A stretch of DNA of 64,000 nucleotides from CAWANP01 sp963783445. GTDB taxonomy: Bacteria; Chloroflexota; Anaerolineae; JAAYZQ01. Of the stretch, positions 30,301 through 37,790 are shown one piece after another. The position numbers and the translations under genes are program-made. The stretch spans positions 558,001 through 622,000 of the forward strand of contig CAWANP010000002.1 in NCBI GenBank assembly GCA_963783445.1, read 5' to 3'. The notes beneath the pieces were generated by a model. That model had not been told where the DNA came from and did not search any database. It saw nothing but the letters and a program-made list of their open reading frames with translations. Position 1 is the stretch's first letter. The number at the start of each line of letters is the position of its first letter.

Positions 30301-30729
30301 TTGGTCGAGGATACGTCCATCCAGTCCGTTGGCCTGCGTTTCCGGGGTGTTTCTGTCCCCCCAGGGACGACGATCACTGAGGCATATCTGGTCTTTCATG
30401 CCGACGAAACTCACAGCGGTGATGCGGATCTCGTCTTTCACGGCCAGGCAAGCGATGATGCGGCGCCGTTCTCCAGCGCCGATAGCGATATCTCGAGTAG
30501 GACCATGACATCAGCCTTGGTAGCCTGGAACGACGTGCCGGCCTGGACGGCTGTGCACGATTCCTACCAAAGCGTCGACCTGTCGCCCATCATTCAGGAG
30601 ATAGTCAATCGTCCTGGGTGGTCGGTCGGCAATTCCCTGGTGATCATCATCACTGGTTCTGGGCGTCGGGTGGCCGAGTCCTACGATGGCGAGCAGGCGC
30701 TGGCGCCGAGGTTGCATATCGGCTACTAG
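24395..30729 (+). CDS. Giant secreted FG-GAP / Cadherin-like / tandem-repeat protein, one frameshift
   Basis: About 2,111 residues when a one-base loss in a G9 run at 27372-27380 is repaired. GTG 24395 follows GAGGTG at ideal distance and starts a signal peptide (ILSVLLLVVLGVLPMAAS). Residues about 45-750 hold about a dozen FG-GAP/VCBS repeats with calcium-binding DxDxDG loops (FDGDGDLDVVAG, IDEDGDLDLVYG, VNGDGLPDIVTG, IDNDGDLDIVS), predicted to form one or two beta-propellers. A Cadherin-like VCBS domain follows (RPPTAVDDDYWL, VLENDRDGDGDPLTAV, DGSFTYEHDGSDATEDAFTY). The last 1,250 residues alternate a beta-sandwich module beginning LDVRVSESTDDAEE with InlB/Bacterial_repeat-like modules (GDPIASPGNSAGC, GWSVTSWSG). 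Calcium-stabilised extracellular adhesion or polymer binding is likely; no enzyme active site is visible. Confidence 0.82.
26975..29579 (+). repeat. 1,047-bp tandem repeat units inside the giant gene
   Basis: The sequence CGAGTGAGCGAATC starts at 26975, 28021 and 29068. The second interval is 1,047 bp (349 codons) and the first is 1,046, one base short, which locates the frameshift. Each unit is one LDVRVSESTDDAEE sandwich followed by two InlB-like modules. The third copy has the sandwich only. Copies 1 and 2 are nearly identical; a diverged fourth sandwich occurs at about 30205-30729. Confidence 0.9.
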
Positions 30730-30877
30730 CCGGGCCAATCTGTCCCTCTTCCATTAATCTGGCAAAGCACAGGTTCGTTGTCGGCGTCTCGATGGTACCA
30801 GATCGCCAACTACGAGCCTTTTACCTTCTATGGCAGTCCACGGCTTCTTCCTCGCTCCTGATGGCCAATCATGCGGT

Positions 30878-30906
30878 TTGCCTGACACAATCTGCTATGC
30901 TATAAT
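30878..30906 (+). promoter_or_regulatory. Sigma-70-like promoter of the class-III aminotransferase gene
   Basis: TTGCCT, 17 bases, TATAAT, giving a leader of about 100 bases before ATG 31014. The leader holds CCCGG/CCGGG and the 10-bp hairpin at 30958-30981. Confidence 0.65.
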
Positions 30907-30957
30907 CGGTGGGCCGCTAACCATCCCCGGTTGTAGCCGGGAAAGCCACTGCGGTTG

Positions 30958-30981
30958 GCCGGTTGCGGTTGCGCAACCGGC
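30958..30981 (+). promoter_or_regulatory. Leader hairpin upstream of the aminotransferase
   Basis: Perfect 10-bp stem GCCGGTTGCG/CGCAACCGGC with a GTTG loop, about 30 bases before the GGGAGGG ribosome binding site. It may affect translation or stability; no known riboswitch was recognised. Confidence 0.45.
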
Positions 30982-31013
30982 TCTGTTCTCTGAGCCTTGC
31001 CAGGGAGGGAACG

Positions 31014-32283
31014 ATGGTGTTCATCGAACAGCGCTCCAAAAGAGAGACTATCGAGGGATTCCGTGACCACGTATCCTCAGGGAAGGCCGCCTTTTTCTCC
31101 CGATACGGCATGGACTTTGTGCCTGGACGGCGGGAGGGCCTCTATCTTTGGGACGTCGAAGGCGACAAGCGACTCATCAACTGTCACTGCAATGGCGGGG
31201 TCTTTAACCTGGGACATCGGCACCCCGCTATCGTTGATACGCTGGTGCGCGCTCTGGGCGAACTGGATATCGGCAACCACCACCTCATCTCGGAGCAGAG
31301 GGCGGCGCTTGGCAGGCGGCTCGCGGAATTGGCCCCAGGCGAGATGCCCTACAGCGTCTTTGCCGTGGGCGGTGGCGAAGCCATCGACTTTGCCCTCAAG
31401 CTGGCCCGGGCCCACACAGAGCGCCCTGGCATCATATCTGCCCGGGGCGGCTATCACGGCCACACCGGGTTGGCGCTGGCCGCCGGTGATGCCCAGTACC
31501 GCGACCCTTTCGGACCCATGCCCCCAGGTTTTGTCCAGGTACCCTTTGGCGACGCGGCGGCTATCGCCGATCGCATCAATGGGGACACGGCGGCCCTAAT
31601 TCTGGAAACGATCCCCGCCACGTTGGGCATGCCCATTGCCCCTCCAGACTACTTTGCCGAGCTGAGGGCGCTGTGTGACCGGCACGGCGCGTTGCTGATT
31701 GTCGATGAGGTGCAGAGTGGGCTGGGCCGTACCGGGAAGATGTGGGCCATTGAGCATTGGGGCGTAGAACCCGATATCTTGGTGACGGGCAAGGGGCTCA
31801 GCGGCGGTGTATATCCCATCGCTGCCACCTGCTATCGCCCGGAACTGAATACCTTTATGGAGGCCAACCCCTTTATTCACATTTCGACCTTTGGCGGGGC
31901 GGAGGTCGGGTGTGCCGTTGCCCTGGCCGTACTGGATCTGACGGCCGGCCCGGGGTTCTCAGAGCATGTGCATCGATTGGCGCGGCGCTTTGGAGCTGGG
32001 TTCCAGCAGCTTCGGACGCGCTATCCGAACACGCTGATGGCTGTCCGGCAATTGGGCTTGATGATCGGCCTGGTATTCCCGGATGAGACCTGTGGCCCGC
32101 TGATGACCAAGCTGCTCTTCGACGAAGGTGTCCTGGCCATCTATGCCAACAACGACCAGCGGGTACTCCAGTTCCTGCCACCTTTGGATTATAGAGGATA
32201 TTGAGGCAGAGGAGGTGCTGGGCGCCCTGGACCGCGCCCTGCTGGCGCTGAGTACAGCGCGAGGTTGGGCCATCAATCACTAG
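31014..32283 (+). CDS. Class-III PLP aminotransferase, frameshifted near the C-terminus
   Basis: About 422 residues. Typical class-III segments are LINCHCNGGVFNLGHRHPAI, YSVFAVGGGEAIDFALKLAR, RGGYHGHTGLALAAGD, LIVDEVQSGLGRTGKMWAIE and the PLP lysine in ILVTGKGLSGGVYPIAATCY. It resembles acetylornithine/4-aminobutyrate-type transaminases, with substrate undetermined. ATG 31014 follows GGGAGGG. A single extra G at 32186-32187 creates a premature stop (PPLDYRGY); deleting it restores PPLIIEDIEAEEVLGALDRA and a natural stop at 32281. Because the downstream protein sequence remains family-like, sequence error is more likely than a real mutation. Confidence 0.85.
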
Positions 32284-32364
32284 ACTATCACTGTACTGAG
32301 TCGCGAGTTGCTCCCAATCAGCGTCCAGCGGGACCCGAGATCGGCAGACAAGCGGAGGCAGACT

Positions 32365-33024
32365 TTGGCACAGTTGCTACCAATCCCCTTTCTTGTTGTG
32401 ACGGTTACTCTGCTCGTGAGGGCCAGGTTGCGGTCAAACGAGGGGCAGATCTACTTCTTCAAGCCTCTTTCCACGCTGCTGGTCATCCTGGTGGCGCTCC
32501 TGTCCTTCACGACCCCAGGGGTTCAGCCAGCCTACTCGGCTTGGATCCTGTTAGGGCTGGTGCTGTCGCTGGGGGGAGACGTGGCTCTGATGCTCCGGTC
32601 CGGCCGGGCGTTCCTCATCGGGCTCGTACTTTTTCTGCTGGCCCACGTTGTCTATGCTCTTGCCTTTACAGTATCAAACGGTTTTCATCCCCAAGATCTC
32701 GCAGTGGCACTGGTGTTGCTGGCCGTGGCCGTGGTCGTATACCGCTACCTCAAGCCTGGCCTGGGATCAATGAAGGGCCCGGTCATCCTGTACATCTTGA
32801 TCATCTGTCTTATGGTAAACCGAGCGGTATCCACCTTTTTTGGCGACGCGTTTACCAGTACCCAGGCATGGCTGATAATCCTGGGAGCCATTCTTTTCTG
32901 GCTTTCTGATCTGATTCTGGCCATCAACCGCTTTCGCCGCCCGTTCAGGCTGGAGGCACTGGGTCTTTACCTTTACTATGGCGGGCAACTACTTATCGCG
33001 CTCAGCCCCTCCTATTTCTCATAG
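32365..33024 (+). CDS. YhhN-family membrane protein (lysoplasmalogenase-like)
   Basis: About 219 residues with eight hydrophobic segments. Family features are FFKPLSTLLVILVALL near the N-terminus, GLVLSLGGDVALML (the conserved Gly-Asp), LIGLVLFLLAHVVYALAF, RAVSTFFGDAF, WLIILGAILFWLSDLILAIN and LYLYYGGQLLIALS. Eukaryotic and some bacterial members hydrolyse the vinyl-ether bond of lysoplasmalogens within the membrane; activity here is inferred only from family. TTG 32365, preceded by GGAGG, is preferred over the upstream ATG 32308, which lacks a ribosome binding site. It follows the aminotransferase on the same strand with an 81-bp gap. Confidence 0.78.
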   Translation: MAQLLPIPFLVVTVTLLVRARLRSNEGQIYFFKPLSTLLVILVALLSFTTPGVQPAYSAWILLGLVLSLGGDVALMLRSGRAFLIGLVLFLLAHVVYALAFTVSNGFHPQDLAVALVLLAVAVVVYRYLKPGLGSMKGPVILYILIICLMVNRAVSTFFGDAFTSTQAWLIILGAILFWLSDLILAINRFRRPFRLEALGLYLYYGGQLLIALSPSYFS

Positions 33025-33061
33025 TCAAATGCCCGGGATTGCCAATCTCATCCCAGCCGTC

Positions 33062-33090
33062 AAACCCGCAAAAAACCCGCAAAACCCGCA
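33062..33090 (+). repeat. Short AACCCGCAA direct repeats
   Basis: Three close copies of an AACCCGCA(AAA) motif in the 106-bp space between the convergent YhhN and ATP-binding genes. Significance unknown. Confidence 0.4.
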
Positions 33091-33130
33091 GCTTGCGCCG
33101 CAAATTGCCTGAAATAACAGAACAAATGTT

Positions 33131-34156
33131 CTAGTCACGTGGGATATAGTGACGCCCGCGGCCACTGCTCAAAGGCAGGACCAAACCTGCATCCACCAGC
33201 CCTTGAAGATCATAGAGCGCGGTTCGCTCCGAGACGCCAAACTCGGTTTGATACTGGCGGTTGGTGATGCGTCCGTGAGTATGCAGATACTGCATGGCCC
33301 GCGCCTGGCGGTCATTCAGGCCCATACGGGACAGATCAGCCAGGGCTAGCGTGGGGGTACCCGCTTTGAGGGTCACCCAGAAGGAGGTGCCCCGGTCTTC
33401 AAAGGTAGGGGGTGGCAGGTTGGCGCCGCTCATGGCGTGGATCATGCGGTCCACACCCAAGCCTCGCTGCTCGACGTAGCCATGGTGCTCCAGCAGGCGC
33501 ATGATGTGGGGGTTGCGTGTGTATTGCTCGTAGACCATGTTTTCTACTGTCAGGTTGCCGCCCAAGCCGCCAGGGCTTTGGACCTCCAGCCGGTCAGTAA
33601 AGAGGCGTACCTGGATGAAGCGGCCCTCCAGCCCATAGTCACGATGCCCTATTGCGTTGACGATGGCTTCGCGGTAAGCAAGCTCTGGATAGTCGGCCAC
33701 GTCTTGGCGGACAAATCCGTTCATCCTGGCCTGTTTGCTCAGCTTGTCAAAGATCGCAGCTCTCGCCGCGTCGATCATGGCCGGCAGAGGGCCGCGAAAC
33801 TCGCGGTTGTCCAGGTACAGCGGGCCATCGGGATCTGCTTCGGCTGCAGAGGGGCCGGCAAAGTGCAGGAAGGTGATGGTGAAGGAGGGATAGAAGCGGC
33901 CGGGATCCCGGCCAAAGAAGAGTATACCTGTCAGTGTAGGCCGGAGACTCCTCTGCTCCTCGATGGCGCAACCAATCTGAACCAGCATCTTGTCTACAGG
34001 CAGGCGGAGCAGGGCAGAGCCTGGCCGGCGCTGGTTCAGTTCCCCTCGATAGGCCTCGAGCTGGGATGGGTCCAGGTCATCCAGTGTGGCGTCCCGGCAG
34101 GGACGGAGATCGGTAAAGCGGCTAATCATTTTTCCCGTCTTTCCTGGTGAACTCAC
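33131..34156 (-). CDS. ATP-binding RecG-like/Schlafen-family regulator lacking its N-terminal domain
   Basis: 341 residues matching the C-terminal two-thirds of COG2865 proteins. The protein begins with RFTDLRPCRDATLDDLDPSQ. It continues with LTGILFFGRDPGRFYPSF, then the HATPase_c_4 region (YREAIVNAIGHRDYGLEGRF, RLEVQSPGGLGGNLTVENM, VEQRGLGVDRMIHAM) and a C-terminal winged helix (RITNRQYQTEFGVSERTALY). Full-length relatives carry an AlbA_2/Schlafen domain of about 100-150 residues before the first segment; none is seen upstream in any frame. The protein is thus either a natural short form or 5'-truncated. Starts GTG 34156 and ATG 34129 are possible; neither has a strong ribosome binding site. 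Probably a DNA-binding regulator. Confidence 0.7.
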   Translation of the reverse strand: MSSPGKTGKMISRFTDLRPCRDATLDDLDPSQLEAYRGELNQRRPGSALLRLPVDKMLVQIGCAIEEQRSLRPTLTGILFFGRDPGRFYPSFTITFLHFAGPSAAEADPDGPLYLDNREFRGPLPAMIDAARAAIFDKLSKQARMNGFVRQDVADYPELAYREAIVNAIGHRDYGLEGRFIQVRLFTDRLEVQSPGGLGGNLTVENMVYEQYTRNPHIMRLLEHHGYVEQRGLGVDRMIHAMSGANLPPPTFEDRGTSFWVTLKAGTPTLALADLSRMGLNDRQARAMQYLHTHGRITNRQYQTEFGVSERTALYDLQGLVDAGLVLPLSSGRGRHYIPRD

Positions 34157-34261
34157 TCTTGATAGGTTTCATGCTGGAGGCCAGAATACCTTGTACTGGG
34201 ATTATAGCACAGGTTCTTCGCTGGGAGAAATGGCAGTTTCACGCCCCCATCAATACTCCGG

Positions 34262-34405
34262 CAGGCAACAGTCCCTCTCTCGCTGAGCCAGGTTTTTTTC
34301 CTGCCGGGCGAAAGCCCTGCTCTCACCAGGCGGAAATTTCACCTCACTTGGGCAGAGGTCTCTCTCGTAGGGCAAAAACCTTGCTCCTTTTGGGCGAGGA
34401 TCTCT
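34262..34405 (+). repeat. Degenerate array with a period of about 21 bp
   Basis: GGG(C)-type cores occur at about 34306, 34328, 34350, 34370 and 34392 (spacings 20-22), each followed by a short purine run and then a CT-rich stretch (for example GGGCAAAAACCTTGCTCC). Weaker copies precede them back to about 34262. The period is close to two turns of DNA, and the array ends about 60 bp before the FadR-gene promoter. It lies in the 606-bp gap 34157-34762. Confidence 0.4.
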
Positions 34406-34466
34406 GACCGAGTCCTATCAAGCGATCAGGAGAAGGAGACATGGAGACTTTGTTAAGAAAAAAGAC

Positions 34467-34495
34467 TTGACAAAGCCGCAAAATGCTGCTATACT
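34467..34495 (+). promoter_or_regulatory. Strong sigma-70 promoter of the catabolic cluster
   Basis: Consensus -35 TTGACA, 17-base spacer, TATACT -10. It directs transcription toward the FadR-family gene at 34763 and the genes behind it. Confidence 0.8.
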
Positions 34496-34501
34496 TGGTC
34501 A

Positions 34502-34516
34502 GCTGGTATGACCAGC
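34502..34516 (+). promoter_or_regulatory. FadR/GntR-type operator
   Basis: Perfect palindrome GCTGGT-ATG-ACCAGC lying at the predicted transcription start. It contains TGGT-N3-ACCA, the core known for FadR-subfamily regulators such as PdhR and GlcC. Autorepression by the product of the gene at 34763 is inferred. Confidence 0.7.
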
Positions 34517-34604
34517 GGATGAGTGGGCGGGCTTGGCAGTCCGTCGCGATCACCGTGTCGTACATGCAACTCCACTACCATAGAATGAACGCTGAGGTAG
34601 CGCT

Positions 34605-34645
34605 TGTTCAAATTGATTGCCCAGGATGGGCTTGAACACGTTTTT
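34605..34645 (+). terminator. Possible attenuator in the cluster leader
   Basis: TGTTCAA (34605-34611) pairs with TTGAACA (34632-34638) around an inner GCCC/GGGC stem with a one-sided bulge, followed by CG and TTTTT. It lies between promoter and first gene. A 14-bp palindrome GCCAGCGCGCTGGC follows at 34671-34684 and could take part in alternative folding. Confidence 0.45.
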
Positions 34646-34762
34646 CCCTTTGGACCCCGCCGCTAGCGCTGCCAGCGCGCTGGCCTTGTCCAAGCAGGCC
34701 CGTTTCAATCATCGCCCGGTGGCGACCTGTGGGAGCTAGTTGGTAGAACAAGGAACGAGCCA

Positions 34763-35560
34763 ATGTCGAGCGAACTCAGGCTGATCCCGCCTCAGAAAGT
34801 GACCCTCGTCGAGTCGATTATTGAACAGATCGTGACGCAGATCCGCGACGGAAACCTGCAGCCCAATGACCGGTTGCCTTCTGAGCGCCAGCTCATCGAT
34901 ATGCTGGGCGTAGGACGCTCTTCGGTACGTGAGGCATTGAAGGGTTTGTCGGCAATGGGGCTGGTAGAGATACGGCCCGGCGAGGGGACGTTTGTGAAGG
35001 GACTCAGTCCTGGGGAGGATCTGCTCAGCCGGGACATCCGAACCCTTTCGATGGGCTTACAGAAGGAGATGCGCGAGTACCTGAACCAGGCCCGGCTGGC
35101 TTTGGAGACTGGGATCCTGACGGTTGCTGCTGAGGTGGCTACCGAAGAGAGTGGGGCGCGCATCCGGCAGGCGTTGGCCGACTATGAACTTGGTCTTGAT
35201 GCCGATCCGGAGAATCTGGATTGGGCGGTACATGACAGGCTTCATCTGTCCCTGGCCGAGGCGACGGGCAATGGTTTCCTCGTGGACATGTTGCAGAGGC
35301 TCATAGATCTTGTTCCCTACTCGTTGCGGGATATTAATACCCCCGGCGCCGACCCGCAGGAGATATGGGAGTTCCATGAAGCATGGCGGATCATTCATGG
35401 GAAACTCTGTGACGCCGTGCTAAAGGGGGATGCCCAATCTGCCTGCGAGTGGATGCGACGGCATTCCGAGTACGAGGGCATCAACATCGAGCGTGATTAT
35501 GGGCATCTGTCTGCCCTCGCCCAGCAAGAGTACCAAGAAAGCATCAGGAGGATGGCCTAG
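34763..35560 (+). CDS. FadR-subfamily GntR transcriptional regulator
   Basis: 265 residues. Residues 10-80 are a GntR winged helix (VTLVESIIEQIVTQIRDGNL, LPSERQLIDMLGVGRSSVRE, ALKGLSAMGLVEIRPGEGTF). Residues 95-240 are an all-helical FCD ligand-binding domain, with EYLNQARLALETGIL, the Asp/His-bearing DWAVHDRLHLSLAEATGNGF and a late IWEFHEAWRIIHGKLCDAVL, the usual metal and carboxylate-ligand positions. FadR-type regulators usually repress catabolic operons and release DNA on binding an organic acid or amino acid. A promoter with a TGGT-N3-ACCA operator precedes it. It sits one base before the aldolase-family gene, whose AGGAGG site lies within its last codons, so it is the local regulator of this cluster. 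Confidence 0.88.
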   Translation: MSSELRLIPPQKVTLVESIIEQIVTQIRDGNLQPNDRLPSERQLIDMLGVGRSSVREALKGLSAMGLVEIRPGEGTFVKGLSPGEDLLSRDIRTLSMGLQKEMREYLNQARLALETGILTVAAEVATEESGARIRQALADYELGLDADPENLDWAVHDRLHLSLAEATGNGFLVDMLQRLIDLVPYSLRDINTPGADPQEIWEFHEAWRIIHGKLCDAVLKGDAQSACEWMRRHSEYEGINIERDYGHLSALAQQEYQESIRRMA

Positions 35561-35561
35561 C

Positions 35562-36671
35562 ATGAAAAAGCACGAGATCCCCACGCCAGCCCTGGTTGTG
35601 GACATTGACAAGTTGAAGCACAACATTGAGAACATGGCCCAACGGGCGCGGGAGGCTGGTATGGCGTTGCGCCCCCATATCAAGACCCACAAGACTCCTG
35701 TGATAACCCACATGCAGATCAAGGCCGGAGCGGAGGGCATCGTCTGTGCCAAACTGGGCGAGGCGGAGGTCATGGCCGCTGCGGGCGTCGACGACATCCT
35801 GGTGTGTTATCCTATCGTTGGGCCTGACAAGATCGAGCGCTTGCTCAACTTGGCACGGTGGGTAGACAGGGTCTCCACGACTGTCGACACGTTGGCCGCT
35901 GCCCAGGCCCTGAGCAACGCGGCTGTGACAAGGGGCCAATGCCTGGATGTATTGGTCGAAGTCGATGTGGGCTACAAGCGCACGGGCATCGCGCCCGGAC
36001 AGTCACTCCTCGAGTTGATCCGGGGCATTGTGGAATCGATGCCCGGCTTGCGCTACAAGGGTTTGATGTACATTGCCGGCGGCCTGATCAAACACATGGA
36101 ACCGGAAAAGCAGCTGGCCGAGGAGCAAGCTGCCATCGACATTGTCCTGGATGCTGCCAGCCTGTTGCGAGCCAACGGCATTGAGACGGAGGTAGTCAGT
36201 GGCGGTACCACGCCAGGCGCCCGGTACATGGCGGATCTCGAGGGGGTCACGGAATATCGCGTCGGCTGCTACGTGTTTGGCGATATGAAGTATGCAGATT
36301 TGGGTGCGCTGACCCGGGAGCAATTGGCCCTGACCATCTTGACTACCGTCGTTTCTGTCCCGTCGATCCCGGTCCCGGGCCACTTTGTCGTGGATGCCGG
36401 GTCCAAGACGCTGACGCACAGCGGGGCCATGACCTCGCCAGGGTACGGTACCTTTGTGCAATATCCAGAGTGGACGGTGAATGTACCGAGTGAGGAGCAC
36501 GGCGGCGTGTACCTGCCACTGGGCGCCAAGCCGCCGGCCATAGGTACCAAATTGGAGATCTATCCCAATTATGTGTCCGACGTGGTGAACCTGGCCGACG
36601 AGTTGTGGGTGGTGCAGGGTGATGAGGTCATTGCCGTGTGGGATATCCTGGCTAGGGGCAAGAGGGTCTAG
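35562..36671 (+). CDS. D-threonine aldolase / DSD1-family PLP enzyme, altered metal site
   Basis: 369 residues of the fold-type III family related to D-threonine aldolase, D-serine dehydratase DSD1 and alanine racemase. The PLP lysine lies in LRPHIKTHKTP. GIVCAKLGEAEVMAAAGVDD, LVEVDVGYKRTGIAPG and VSGGTTPGARYM follow in family order. In characterised D-threonine aldolases a metal is held by a His and an Asp/Cys in a PxHxx-TVNL-type segment near the C-terminus. Here that segment reads YPNYVSDVVNLAD, so the His appears replaced by Tyr. The reaction may be aldol cleavage of D-3-hydroxy amino acids, dehydration or racemisation; activity is uncertain. Immediately follows the regulator; AGGAGG precedes ATG 35562. 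Confidence 0.8.
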   Translation: MKKHEIPTPALVVDIDKLKHNIENMAQRAREAGMALRPHIKTHKTPVITHMQIKAGAEGIVCAKLGEAEVMAAAGVDDILVCYPIVGPDKIERLLNLARWVDRVSTTVDTLAAAQALSNAAVTRGQCLDVLVEVDVGYKRTGIAPGQSLLELIRGIVESMPGLRYKGLMYIAGGLIKHMEPEKQLAEEQAAIDIVLDAASLLRANGIETEVVSGGTTPGARYMADLEGVTEYRVGCYVFGDMKYADLGALTREQLALTILTTVVSVPSIPVPGHFVVDAGSKTLTHSGAMTSPGYGTFVQYPEWTVNVPSEEHGGVYLPLGAKPPAIGTKLEIYPNYVSDVVNLADELWVVQGDEVIAVWDILARGKRV

Positions 36672-36685
36672 AGCATTCTGTGACC

Positions 36686-36719
36686 AGACCTCGGAGGTTT
36701 TCCGAAACCTCCGAGGTCT
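36686..36719. terminator. Perfect 15-bp hairpin between the two aldolase genes
   Basis: AGACCTCGGAGGTTT (36686-36700), loop TCCG, AAACCTCCGAGGTCT (36705-36719). It ends 18 bases before ATG 36738 and has no T-run. It resembles dispersed hairpins in related genomes and may stabilise the upstream message. Confidence 0.55.
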
Positions 36720-36737
36720 AGACACTTGGGGGGCGCA

Positions 36738-37790
36738 ATGAGTATTGGAGAGAGCATGATCGATCTGCGAAGTGATACGGTTACCAAGCCTACAGAAGAG
36801 ATGCGGCAGGCAATGTACGACGCCGAGGTCGCCGACGATACCTACGACGGCGACCCGACAGTGAAGCGGCTGCAGGAACTGGCGGCTGAGAAGACAGGCA
36901 AGGAAGCAGCATTATTTGTCGTATCGGGTACGATGGGCAACCTCCTGGGCGTATTGGTCAATACCCAGCCTGGCCAGGAAGTGATCCTGGGCGACGAGTC
37001 GCACCAGTTCCTGTGGGAAGTGGGTGGCATCGCCCGGGTGGGCAACTGTGTGACGCACACGGTGCCCTTTCACAGGGGTTACCTCGATCCGGCGGAGGTG
37101 GAGGCGGCGATCAGGCCCGCTGCCAGGGAGGCAACGACGACCGGTATGATCTGCCTCGAGAACACCAGCAACATTGGCGGCGGCCTGGTGATCCCGCCCG
37201 AGCACATGGCCGGGATCTCGGACGTGGCCAGGCGGCACGGTCTGCCCATCCACATGGATGGCGCTCGCTTTTTTAACGCGGTCGCTGCCACGGGCCGGCC
37301 GGCCTCAGATTTCACCCAAAACGTGGACACCATGGCCTTCTGTCTGTCCAAGGGGCTGGGGGCGCCTTTCGGCGGACTGCTGTGTGGCAGCGCCGATCTT
37401 GTCGAGCGGGCGCTCCCCTATCGACAGATGCTAGGTGGCGGCATGCGCCAGGCAGGTGTAATGGCCGCAGCGGGCATTGTGGCTCTGGAGACCGGCATTG
37501 ACAGGCTGGCGGAGGATCACGCCAATGCCAAGAAGCTGGCCCTGGGCCTGGCAGAACTCTTCCCCGGCTGCTGTGCTGTGGATGATGTGGAAACCAATCT
37601 GTTCCACATTGACGTTGCCATGCTTGGCATGGGTGGGCAGGAACTGGCGGATCATTTGGCAGCCGAAGGCATCCTGGTGTTCGCCGGGGAGCCGCGCATG
37701 CGGTTTGCTACGCATGCCATGGTCACCTCGGAGGACATTGACCGGGTCCTGGAGGTCTTTGGCCGGCTGCCAGCACGATCTGCCATGTGA
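36738..37790 (+). CDS. ltaE: Low-specificity L-threonine aldolase
   Basis: 350-residue fold-type I PLP enzyme that cleaves L-threonine or L-allo-threonine to glycine and acetaldehyde. Signature segments are IDLRSDTVTKPTEEMRQAM, ADDTYDGDPTVKRLQELAAE, FVVSGTMGNLLGVLV, DGARFFNAV and the PLP lysine in FCLSKGLGAPFGGLLCG. The length matches the family. ATG 36738 follows a run of six G bases. It is the second hydroxy-amino-acid aldolase-type gene in the cluster, alongside the D-specific-family gene, which suggests both stereoisomers of a 3-hydroxy amino acid are handled. The aldehyde produced could feed the oxidoreductase encoded at 49728; that link is inference. Confidence 0.9.
   Translation: MSIGESMIDLRSDTVTKPTEEMRQAMYDAEVADDTYDGDPTVKRLQELAAEKTGKEAALFVVSGTMGNLLGVLVNTQPGQEVILGDESHQFLWEVGGIARVGNCVTHTVPFHRGYLDPAEVEAAIRPAAREATTTGMICLENTSNIGGGLVIPPEHMAGISDVARRHGLPIHMDGARFFNAVAATGRPASDFTQNVDTMAFCLSKGLGAPFGGLLCGSADLVERALPYRQMLGGGMRQAGVMAAAGIVALETGIDRLAEDHANAKKLALGLAELFPGCCAVDDVETNLFHIDVAMLGMGGQELADHLAAEGILVFAGEPRMRFATHAMVTSEDIDRVLEVFGRLPARSAM

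Noticed and set aside
34262..34405. CRISPR array
   Set aside because: Units are degenerate, only 20-22 bp apart, without distinct spacers, and no cas gene is near.
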